Source: Chloroflexota bacterium
GTDB lineage: Bacteria; Chloroflexota; Limnocylindria; Limnocylindrales; CSP1-4
DNA: 5,129 nucleotides
Direction: 5' to 3'
Assembly (NCBI GenBank): GCA_021777365.1
Contig: JAJYDP010000412.1
Location: forward strand, 1 to 5,129
Shown piece after piece: positions 1 to 5,129 of this stretch. The translations under genes and the position numbers were made by a program. Each line of letters starts with the position of its first letter. The first letter of the stretch is position 1. Below the pieces are notes generated by a model. The model did no database searches and had not been told where the DNA came from. It saw nothing but the letters and a program-made list of their open reading frames with translations.

Positions 1-432
1 CAGGAGCAGCCACGCCGAGACGCGCCGACGCCGGGCATCGCGTTCCCACAGGAGCGCGCCGATGAACCCGAGGAGGCAGCCGCCGACGAAGAGGCCGGCC
101 CAGGCATCCCCGAGCCCCGGCATGGCATGCACGGTGGGGCGGAGCAGGGCGGCGGTCGCGAACATGCCGACGATGAGCGCGCCGCTCGAGATGCCGTAGG
201 CGAACGCCCACAGGAGTGCGCGGCGAGGGTCGGACGTGCGATGGCCGACGTATCCACCAGCCGCCGCGCCGAGGGCCGGGCTGCACACCGCCACGAGGAG
301 GGTGCCGTCGAGCGCCAACGGCACGGACGATGCGGCGACGCTGAGCGCGACCAGCACGAGGCCCATGACGCTCGTCAGCAGGCTGAGCGCCCGCCGCGCG
401 TCCATGGTCGCGTGCCACCACGCCTGGAGCAT
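1..432 (-). CDS. Small multi-pass membrane protein, C-terminus cut by window edge
   Basis: The frame is open from an ATG at 432 to the left edge, giving 144 residues with no stop. The start is well supported: GGGAGG lies at 441-446, eight bases upstream. The product is strongly hydrophobic, with probable membrane helices near residues 17-40, 43-63, 73-98 and 110-129. A basic stretch (RDARRRR, 131-137) follows, and another hydrophobic segment begins at the edge. I see no catalytic motif and do not recognise the family. The section with DP (68-69), a helix, then DAW..LFVGG (109-118) resembles the order DP, helix, DAW..MFVGA in the 149-residue protein encoded at 701-1150. The two may be paralogs. 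It is the last visible gene of the minus-strand cluster, 268 bases after its neighbour, so it may have its own promoter. That it is a real coding membrane protein is likely; its function is unknown. Confidence 0.8.
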   Translation of the reverse strand, partial: MLQAWWHATMDARRALSLLTSVMGLVLVALSVAASSVPLALDGTLLVAVCSPALGAAAGGYVGHRTSDPRRALLWAFAYGISSGALIVGMFATAALLRPTVHAMPGLGDAWAGLFVGGCLLGFIGALLWERDARRRRVSAWLLL

Positions 433-440
433 CGGCCAAT

Positions 441-446
441 CCTCCC
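441..446 (-). promoter_or_regulatory. Ribosome binding site for the membrane protein starting at 432
   Basis: GGGAGG on the minus strand lies eight bases before the ATG. It fixes the start of a gene whose stop is outside the window. Confidence 0.75.
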
Positions 447-537
447 GGATTGTGGGACGGCACCATGCTGCGCTCGGCCGTGGCCGTTGTCCAGAGGTCT
501 GCCAGGGTTCAGCGTGCTTCGCGCCCTGAGCGAGCGC

Positions 538-688
538 CTGCGGATCGGGCACCACCAAGCGTCAGGCTGACTGCACTGACACGCCCATTCATGGGAGCGG
601 CAATAGGCGGCTCCCATCCGGGAGGCGGTGGACCTCGCGGTGGTGACTGGACCGGGGCGACTGGTGCCGCGACGTTCGCCGGTCCGCC
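538..688 (-). repeat. Shared spacer blocks, copy B (upstream of the gene starting at 432)
   Basis: Three stretches occur in the same order and strand as in 1217-1323. Block i (538-566, plus-strand reading) is CTGCGG, three variable bases, GGGCACC, an extra ACC, then AAGCGTCAGG. Block ii (609-617) is GGCTCCCAT. Block iii (664-688) is GTGCCGC and GGTCCGCC, whose starts are 17 bases apart. The starts of blocks i and ii are 71 bases apart here and 72 in the other copy. Copy B has about 46 extra bases between blocks ii and iii. The simplest reading is an old tandem duplication of spacer plus membrane gene, with the blocks kept either by descent or by regulatory function. Confidence 0.5.
591..617. 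other. Perfect 8-bp inverted repeat (hairpin)
   Basis: ATGGGAGC at 591-598 is matched exactly by GCTCCCAT at 610-617, with an 11-base loop. There is no T run after it on either strand, so it is not a standard intrinsic terminator. It could be an operator, an RNA leader hairpin, or a T-less pause or termination structure after the gene ending at 701. The right arm coincides with shared block ii, but the left arm has no counterpart in the other spacer. Confidence 0.45.
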
Positions 689-700
689 CGCGCGAGCCGA

Positions 701-1150
701 TCAGAAGTTACGGGGCGACCGACTCCGCCCGAGTCGGAGGAGCAGGGTCCCGCACCCGAACCCGAGGCTGCCGAAGACCCCTGCCGCCCAGGCTCCGGCC
801 ACGCCGCCGATCGCCAGCGCCACCAGGCTCATCGCGCCTTGCGCTGGTCCGGTGAGCAACAAGGCCAGCGCCCACATCATGCCCCCCGCGAAGGCGCCGA
901 CGAACATGGCGAACCAGGCGTCCACCGCCGGTGCGAGCACGCGAACGGCCAGACCGAGCCAGAAGAAGCAGGCGATCACCACGCCATAGAGGACCACGCC
1001 CCGTGACGTCGGGTCCGGGCCGAGTCCCGAGAGCGCGACCCCGAGCGGCATCGCCAGGGCGGTGACGATGCAGGAGGCGAGCGCGATGCCCACGTGCGCC
1101 CGCCTGACTCGCGGTCCCCCTGTCCCCACCGCTCTGCCGCCTGTCCGCAT
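701..1150 (-). CDS. Small four-helix membrane protein of unknown function
   Basis: This encodes 149 residues, ATG at 1150 and TGA at 701-703. The start is supported by GGAGG at 1158-1162, seven bases upstream. A basic N-terminus (residues 2-18) precedes four probable helices near 20-41, 51-73, 77-99 and 104-138 (the last long or broken by glycines). A basic tail, RLGRSRSPRNF, ends the protein. By the positive-inside rule both ends should be cytoplasmic. I see no enzyme motif, and the only cysteines and prolines are in or near helices. It follows the sigma/propeller pair on the same strand after a 181-base spacer, so it could belong to the same transcript or be a target of the sigma factor. 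The stretch DAWFAMFVGA (77-86) and the preceding DP plus helix resemble the protein encoded at 1-432. That it is a real membrane protein is fairly sure; the role is unknown. Confidence 0.82.
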   Translation of the reverse strand: MRTGGRAVGTGGPRVRRAHVGIALASCIVTALAMPLGVALSGLGPDPTSRGVVLYGVVIACFFWLGLAVRVLAPAVDAWFAMFVGAFAGGMMWALALLLTGPAQGAMSLVALAIGGVAGAWAAGVFGSLGFGCGTLLLRLGRSRSPRNF

Positions 1151-1157
1151 CTCTCGG

Positions 1158-1162
1158 CCTCC
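1158..1162 (-). promoter_or_regulatory. Ribosome binding site for the four-helix membrane protein
   Basis: GGAGG on the minus strand lies seven bases before the ATG at 1150. It decides this start over the longer overlapping frame that begins near 1199. Confidence 0.7.
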
Positions 1163-1216
1163 GGCTCCATCTTCGCGCCGTCGTCCAGCCGCCGATCACA
1201 ACCGCGAGCCGCTCGA

Positions 1217-1323
1217 CTGCGGCATGGGCACCAACCGCCAGGTCCAGTCGCTTCGGCAGGACTGGGGCCGCTCGCTCGTCCCGGCGGGGGCTCCCATGTG
1301 CCGCATGCCCGGCCTGGTCCGCC
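1217..1323 (-). repeat. Shared spacer blocks, copy A (upstream of the gene starting at 1150)
   Basis: This is the counterpart of the blocks at 538-688. Block i (1217-1242, plus-strand reading) is CTGCGG, CAT, GGGCACC, then AACCGCCAGG. Block ii is GGCTCCCAT at 1289-1297. Block iii is GTGCCGC at 1298-1304 and GGTCCGCC at 1316-1323. Block i matches copy B at 21 of 26 positions if the extra ACC in copy B is treated as an insertion. Order and spacing are kept, which chance GC-rich matches would not easily give. The stop codons of the genes before each copy also share TGATC. Confidence 0.5.
1244..1265. other. Six-bp inverted repeat in the spacer after the propeller gene
   Basis: CCAGTC at 1244-1249 pairs with GACTGG at 1260-1265 around a 10-base loop. 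There is no following T run, so a terminator call is not justified. It lies between shared blocks i and ii, as does much of the stronger hairpin in the other spacer. It may be a leader structure or chance. Confidence 0.25.
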
Positions 1324-1331
1324 TTGAATGA

Positions 1332-4160
1332 TCAGTGCATCGGCGTCCCGTCCGATCGCAATCCGAAGATCACCGTGGTCCGTCCATTGAACGGGGCTTG
1401 GCCAGTCACGAGAATCGCGCCATCGGACGCCACCTGGATGTTCGTGATCACCGTCCGCGCGGATCCGCTCTCCACGAAGGGCCAACTGGGTCGCCCGGCC
1501 CCGTCGGGACCGAGCGCCAGCACGGCGCCCTGTCCGCCGGTCGATTGCCGGATCGCCACGTAGGCCGTTCCGTCCGTCGCGACGACCGGCGGTTGAACAT
1601 TGCCGCCGCCGCCCGTGGTGAACGGTGCGAGGCCCTCGAACGAGGCGCCGGCCGACAGCCAGACCGGCCAACCCGGTCGCACCGATCCGTCTGGCGCCAC
1701 GGCGAGCAGCCCCTGTGTCTGCCAGGTAGCGCCCTTGTGGAGCTGGATGTAGAGCGTGCCGTCGGGGCCCACCGTGGGCGGCGCCAGGCGCCCGGGATTG
1801 CCCTCCCCAAAGCCGTAGGTCCAGGCACCCTCGTCGGCCGGAAGCGTGTAGAGCTGTTGCACCCGGCCGGCGGGGCTGATCGACACCAGGCGCTGCGGCT
1901 GTCCTGTGTCGCCGCCGGCCATCACGTAGAGGGTGCCGTCCGCACCGATCGCGGGCGGCGAGGCCGGTCCCTCGATCGCGACCGGCCAGCCCGGGCGAGG
2001 GTGTCCGCTCGGATCGAGCGCGACGTAGTCGGTGCGCACGATCCGCAGCGGCGTCGTGCTGGGCACCTTGACGCCGTTGTCCTCGACGCCCCAGGCGTAG
2101 AGGGTCCCGCCGGGGCCCAGCGCGAAGCCCTCGCCCGGCACCCGAACTGGCCAGCCGGGCCGCATGGTCCCATCGGGGCCGTACGCGACTATCTCGAACG
2201 TGGTGCTGCTTCCGAGCTCGGGGCCAACCTCGGCATACAGGCTGCCGTCGGCGCCGAAGGCGAGCGATGGCACCTGGCAGCTCGCCGTGCCGCAGGTGAG
2301 GAGACCCGGCAGCGTGACCGGCCAGCCGGGCACGACCGAGCCGTGCGCGTCGAGTGCCACGAGCCGCTGCACCTGGCCGGATCCCGCGGGTGGCAGGCTT
2401 GAGGTGATGACGACGAGGTGGCCGTTCGGTGCGACGACGAGGTTGCCACTCGCCGTCAGGCCGCCGCCGGCGGCCTCCACCGCGGGCGACCAGCCGGCCT
2501 TCGGCGCTCCGGTCGGATCGAGGGCGTAGATCGTCGCGCCCGATGTCGCGCCGTAGCGCGTGCCCGCGACAAAGACCGTGCCGTCGGAACCGATCACCGG
2601 GGGGCTGAAGGCGATGATGCCCGCCGGTGCGAAGGGCCAGCCGAGTTCCACCCGTCCGGCGGCATCGAGCGCGTAGACCCTGCCCTGCCCCTGCGCCGTC
2701 CCCGGGTTCGTGGACACGTAGAGCGTGCCATCGGGCGCGCGCACGGGCGTCGACCCGTCGGCCACGCGGAACGGCCAGGTGGCACTCGTGGCCGGGCTGG
2801 AGCTCGGTGTCGCGGAAGGCGCCGGACTTACGACGGCCAGCGCGGCCGCGGGATCGAGGGCCTGCCAGGTGGCACCGCCGTCGCGCGTGGCATACAGCGC
2901 CTGGCGACCCGCGCTCGCCGCGGCAGCGTCCCCGCCGAGCCCCCACCCGGTGGTGGCATCGACGAATCCGAACGAGCTCGAGACCGCGAAGGTCCACGGT
3001 ACCACGCTGGCCATGCTCGTCCAGGTGCGCCCGCCGTCGTTGGTGCGGCGCACCTCGCCCTGGTCCAGCATGATCCATTGCTGCGGCCCGAGCACCGACA
3101 GCACGCCCGCCCCATCGATCGTCTGGGTGGTCGTCCAGGATCCGCCGGCGTCGCGCGTGGTGAGGACGACGAGCTGCACGCCGCGTCCGTTTCCGAGGCA
3201 CAGCATGGGCAGCACGCCCGAGCCGTCGGCGAAGAGCCACGGCTGCTGGGCAAGCATCTGATTGCCGGAGCACCCCGATGGCAGGGGCAGCGTCACGTCG
3301 TGCCAGGTGCGGCCCCCGTCGCGGGTCATCGCAGCCCCACCCGGCTCGGTCCCGCCCACGATTACGCCATCGTCTGCGTTGGCGAAGGCGAAGCGTCCGG
3401 TGATGCCCGAGCGACCGGTGCCCGTCGGACGATCCGCCGACCAGGTCCTCCCTCCATCGGCGGTCCAGTACAGGTCGCTGTCGTCGGCACCCTGCGCCGA
3501 GCTCCCCGAGAGCAGGGCGAAGCCGTGGGTGGCGTCGAGGAAGTCGAACTGCACCTGCGGGATCGTGGAGCCGCTGGTGTTGACGGCCGCGGGCGGCAGC
3601 TGCACCTTCGTCCAGGTCCACCCACCGTCGTCCGTGCGCCAGACGTCCACACGGCCGTAGGAGGGATCGGTCTCGTAGCCGAACGTCTCGGCGGCGGCGA
3701 CCCAGCCGTGGTTTGCGTCGAAGAACGCGACACCCTTGGGGTTGCCCAGGAAGAGGAGTGCCGTCGAGGAGGGCGTGATGTCGTGCCAGGTGGCGCCCCC
3801 ATCGTCGCTCATCAGCAGGTGCTGATCGACGAGCGCCCAGCCGTGCCGCTGATCGATCAGCCCGGCCGCACTCACGCCCCCCGCGTTGGGCACGATCGCG
3901 GGCGGCGTCGGGATCGGGTTCGGCATCGGGCCGACCGTGGCGGAGTGGAGCGCCATGAGCCCGACCAGGGTCGCGCCGATGACGGCCAACGTGGCAATGC
4001 CAGCAGCCACGGCGAGGAGGCGCGACTGGCGCCGCCGACTGCCGAATGGCATTTCGTGGGCGACGGCGGCGACGCGCGCGCGCAACTCGGGTGGCGTGTG
4101 CTTCGGGGCACGCTCCAGCAGCACGGCACGCACGGTCTCGTCGAAGCGATCCTCGCTCAT
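1332..4160 (-). CDS. Transmembrane two-propeller protein, probable anti-sigma/sensor partner of the ECF sigma factor
   Basis: This encodes 942 residues. The ATG at 4160 is preceded by GGAGGG (4166-4171, five bases away) and overlaps the sigma stop codon as ATGA. Residues 1-40 form a charged cytoplasmic tail, then SRRRQSR (41-47), one membrane helix (about 48-71) and a proline linker (77-91). Seven BNR-type motifs begin at 118, 176, 233, 279, 335, 373 and 425 (for example TADGGRTW), fitting one seven-bladed propeller. The linker SPAPSATPSSSPATSA (445-460) leads to a second repeat domain with nine DGTLYV-like strands (475 to 918) alternating with ALDPxGxxxxGWPV-like strands, as in PQQ/WD40-type propellers. 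Cysteines are only at 297, 321, 623 and 628, all in the outside part, so disulfides are possible. The tail lacks the HxxxCxxC zinc anti-sigma motif. Gene position and topology suggest control of the sigma factor; this is inference. A surface-binding protein with no such control is the alternative. Ycf48/HCF136-type propellers share the DGGxTW motif but not this architecture. Confidence 0.9.
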   Translation of the reverse strand: MSEDRFDETVRAVLLERAPKHTPPELRARVAAVAHEMPFGSRRRQSRLLAVAAGIATLAVIGATLVGLMALHSATVGPMPNPIPTPPAIVPNAGGVSAAGLIDQRHGWALVDQHLLMSDDGGATWHDITPSSTALLFLGNPKGVAFFDANHGWVAAAETFGYETDPSYGRVDVWRTDDGGWTWTKVQLPPAAVNTSGSTIPQVQFDFLDATHGFALLSGSSAQGADDSDLYWTADGGRTWSADRPTGTGRSGITGRFAFANADDGVIVGGTEPGGAAMTRDGGRTWHDVTLPLPSGCSGNQMLAQQPWLFADGSGVLPMLCLGNGRGVQLVVLTTRDAGGSWTTTQTIDGAGVLSVLGPQQWIMLDQGEVRRTNDGGRTWTSMASVVPWTFAVSSSFGFVDATTGWGLGGDAAAASAGRQALYATRDGGATWQALDPAAALAVVSPAPSATPSSSPATSATWPFRVADGSTPVRAPDGTLYVSTNPGTAQGQGRVYALDAAGRVELGWPFAPAGIIAFSPPVIGSDGTVFVAGTRYGATSGATIYALDPTGAPKAGWSPAVEAAGGGLTASGNLVVAPNGHLVVITSSLPPAGSGQVQRLVALDAHGSVVPGWPVTLPGLLTCGTASCQVPSLAFGADGSLYAEVGPELGSSTTFEIVAYGPDGTMRPGWPVRVPGEGFALGPGGTLYAWGVEDNGVKVPSTTPLRIVRTDYVALDPSGHPRPGWPVAIEGPASPPAIGADGTLYVMAGGDTGQPQRLVSISPAGRVQQLYTLPADEGAWTYGFGEGNPGRLAPPTVGPDGTLYIQLHKGATWQTQGLLAVAPDGSVRPGWPVWLSAGASFEGLAPFTTGGGGNVQPPVVATDGTAYVAIRQSTGGQGAVLALGPDGAGRPSWPFVESGSARTVITNIQVASDGAILVTGQAPFNGRTTVIFGLRSDGTPMH

Positions 4161-4726
4161 GGCGTCCCTCCGCCCGCTCGCTCGGCCGCCTCGTACGCCG
4201 CCCGCAGCGCGCGCAGGGCGTAGTGGAGCCGCGAGCGCACGGTCCCCTGCCGGGTCCCGGTCCGGGCCGCGATCTCCGTGCCCGAGTAGCCCTCGACGTA
4301 GTGCAGGACGAGCACCAGCCGGTGCTCCGCGTCGAGCGTGGCGAGGGCGCTGCGCACGGCATCGCGCTCCGCACCATCGAGCCCGCCATCGGGCGCCGCT
4401 CGGTCGGGCAGGTCGGGCAGGCTGATGGGCCGCACGCGCCGGCGTCGCCAGCGATCCCGGCAGCGGTTGACGAGGATGCGATCGAACCAGGCGTCGAAAC
4501 GGGCGGGGTCACGCAGGCCGTCGAACGCGGTCCAAGCCTGCACGGTCGCATCGTGGACGGCGTCCTGGGCCTCTAGGGGATCGTCCAGGAGGATCGCGGC
4601 CAGCCGATAGGCGCGCTCGAGGCGGGCCGCGGTCAGCCGCCCGAACGCCGCGCTGCGCTCGTCATCGGCCCCCCGCGCCCCTGCCGCCACCCAGCCACCG
4701 CCCTCCAGCTCCCGCTCCCCGCTCAC
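4157..4726 (-). CDS. ECF-family RNA polymerase sigma factor
   Basis: This encodes up to 189 residues and directs RNA polymerase to a specific promoter set. Region 2 spans about 35-98. It includes DDPLEAQDAVHDATVQAW (48-65), the core-binding part, and FDAWFDRILVNRCRDRWRRR (77-96), the region 2.3/2.4 end that reads the -10 element. A variable linker (99-122) follows. Region 4 (about 123-178) has LDAEHRLVLVLHYVEGYSGTEIA and a helix-turn-helix around 147-170 (TGTRQGTVRSRLHYALRALR) for the -35 element. Region 3 is absent, as expected for ECF factors. The gene overlaps the propeller gene by four bases. Two starts are possible: GTG at 4726 (GGAA..GAGG close upstream) or GTG at 4690 (GGAGGG ten bases upstream), which removes 12 non-conserved residues. 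The candidate promoter favours the second. The family call is secure; the subgroup cannot be fixed by eye. Confidence 0.93.
   Translation of the reverse strand: MSGERELEGGGWVAAGARGADDERSAAFGRLTAARLERAYRLAAILLDDPLEAQDAVHDATVQAWTAFDGLRDPARFDAWFDRILVNRCRDRWRRRRVRPISLPDLPDRAAPDGGLDGAERDAVRSALATLDAEHRLVLVLHYVEGYSGTEIAARTGTRQGTVRSRLHYALRALRAAYEAAERAGGGTP
4166..4171 (-). promoter_or_regulatory. Ribosome binding site of the two-propeller gene, inside the sigma gene
   Basis: GGAGGG lies five bases before the ATG at 4160, within the last codons of the sigma factor. With the ATGA overlap it points to translational coupling of the two genes. Confidence 0.7.
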
Positions 4727-4735
4727 GCCTCTTCC

Positions 4736-4762
4736 AGACGCACGATAGGCTCGATTCGTTCA
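4736..4762 (-). promoter_or_regulatory. Candidate ECF-type promoter ahead of the sigma gene
   Basis: On the minus strand TGAAC (4762-4758) is followed after 17 bases by CGTCT (4740-4736). This fits the AAC-N16/17-CGT pattern known for ECF sigma promoters such as those of Bacillus SigW, SigM and SigX, which often control their own gene. Transcription would start only a few bases before the GTG at 4726, so either the message is nearly leaderless or translation starts at the GTG at 4690. The match is short and may be chance. Confidence 0.35.
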
Positions 4763-4800
4763 ATCTTGGCGCTGATCGCACGCGACGCGCCCGGCCACGC

Positions 4801-5129
4801 TCAACGGGCGACACCGGTGCTGACGAAGGCCCTGATCCCGTTCTGGTCGCTGGCGATGAGGAGGACGTGGTGGCCGTCCGATACGAGGGTCGACTCGTCC
4901 GCGCGCGTCAGATCGACGCAGGCAACGGGCACCCAATCGGTCCCGTCGCGCGAGGTCCAGAGTCCGGAGCCGCTCGAGCCCACCGTACCGGCCGCGACGT
5001 AGCCGCCGGGGGCGGCGACGAGCGCGGAGATCGCGGCCCCGTAGAGCGCCGCGCTCGAAGGGCCGGCCCGCCAGGCCAGGCCGTCGGACGAGACGAAGGG
5101 CACGACCGGCAGGCGGAAGTCGCCCGGTG
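4801..5129 (-). CDS. C-terminal part of a BNR-like repeat protein, 5' end outside the window
   Basis: The frame is open from the right edge to a TGA at 4801-4803, giving 108 visible residues. A GTG at 5103 lies inside the frame, but the reading stays open upstream with plausible coding sequence (PGDFRLPV), so the gene almost certainly begins outside the window. Two repeat motifs are visible, SSDGLAW and TSRDGTDW, each in a strand context such as GSGLWTSRDGTDWVPV. This is the S/T-x-D-G-x-x-W pattern of BNR/sialidase-like propeller blades. The motif alone does not show sialidase activity. There is no membrane helix in the visible part, which ends FVSTGVAR. The protein is probably secreted or surface-anchored, judged from the family style only. 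It ends 74 bases before the sigma gene on the same strand, so both sides of the sigma gene carry BNR-type proteins. Confidence 0.72.
   Translation of the reverse strand, partial: PGDFRLPVVPFVSSDGLAWRAGPSSAALYGAAISALVAAPGGYVAAGTVGSSGSGLWTSRDGTDWVPVACVDLTRADESTLVSDGHHVLLIASDQNGIRAFVSTGVAR

Larger units (their letters stand above)
433..700 (-). other. Intergenic region between the two small membrane genes
   Basis: These 268 bases carry no gene I can defend. The reading frames that cross it lack a convincing start and have arginine- and proline-rich compositions typical of shadow frames in GC-rich DNA. The region holds a perfect 8-bp inverted repeat (591-617), the shared blocks described under the repeat entry (538-688), and a ribosome binding site at its gene-proximal end. 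I could not identify a sigma-70 promoter with confidence. Confidence 0.6.

Noticed and set aside
127..570. A 147-residue plus-strand frame opposite the left-edge membrane gene
   Set aside because: The composition is charged and histidine/arginine-rich without a domain. The minus strand encodes a convincing membrane protein with a ribosome binding site.
375..617. An 80-residue minus-strand frame in the spacer before the left-edge gene
   Set aside because: It overlaps that gene's start in another frame, has no good ribosome site and no recognisable feature beyond several cysteines and arginines.
450..989. A 179-residue plus-strand frame across the spacer and the membrane gene
   Set aside because: It is proline-, arginine- and alanine-rich and overlaps a minus-strand gene with a good start and membrane helices.
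1335..2402. A 355-residue plus-strand open frame opposite the propeller C-terminus
   Set aside because: It is an antisense shadow of the GWP/DGTLYV repeats, and its composition is not protein-like.
1332..4160. Assignment of the propeller protein as a sialidase or PQQ dehydrogenase
   Set aside because: DGGxTW and DGTLYV repeats mark propeller blades only. I see no catalytic arginine triad or Tyr/Asp arrangement, nor an enzyme-type tryptophan docking pattern that would justify an activity.
2418..4223. A 601-residue plus-strand open frame opposite the propeller gene
   Set aside because: The translation is rich in R, G, A and H without hydrophobic core or motifs. The opposite strand has clear repeats, a membrane helix and a ribosome binding site.
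976..4551. A 1191-residue minus-strand open frame spanning the sigma, propeller and membrane genes
   Set aside because: It runs in another frame through three well-supported genes. Its translation is arginine-, glycine- and alanine-rich with no domain. Long stop-free shadow frames are expected at this GC content.
4766..4800. A GGCGC/GCGCC stem after the gene ending at 4801, considered as a terminator
   Set aside because: The stem is only five base pairs with a long loop and no T run, which is common by chance in such GC-rich sequence.

Overview
The window is very GC-rich, and every gene I can support lies on the minus strand. Transcription therefore runs from the right edge (5129) to the left edge (1). 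The style is dense: ATGA gene overlap, strong GGAGG ribosome binding sites, an ECF sigma factor, and secreted proteins with BNR/DGGxTW repeats. It resembles high-GC soil or sediment bacteria such as Chloroflexota (Limnocylindria/Ellin6529-like) or Actinomycetota. This placement rests on style only, because there is no rRNA or other marker gene.

Layout in transcription order. (1) 4801-5129 is the C-terminal end of a BNR-like repeat protein cut by the window edge. (2) 4727-4800 is a short spacer with a candidate ECF-type promoter. (3) 4157-4726 encodes an ECF RNA polymerase sigma factor. (4) 1332-4160 overlaps the sigma gene by four bases. It encodes a 942-residue single-pass membrane protein with a short cytoplasmic N-terminus, one transmembrane helix, a seven-repeat BNR propeller and a second propeller-like domain of GWP/DGTLYV repeats. 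(5) 1151-1331 is a spacer. (6) 701-1150 encodes a 149-residue four-helix membrane protein. (7) 433-700 is a second spacer that shares several colinear sequence blocks with spacer 5. (8) 1-432 is the start of another small multi-pass membrane protein, running off the left edge.

The central unit is the sigma factor and the translationally coupled transmembrane propeller protein. The second gene sits where an anti-sigma factor normally sits and has the right topology: a small cytoplasmic tail, one helix and a large outside domain. It has no recognisable zinc-type anti-sigma motif. The likely reading is a cell-surface signalling pair in which the propellers sense or bind something outside and the tail controls the sigma factor. 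This is inference.

The two small membrane proteins and the spacers in front of them look like a diverged tandem duplication. The shared spacer blocks may be regulatory DNA or RNA leader elements. No tRNA, rRNA, CRISPR array, insertion sequence or attachment site was seen.
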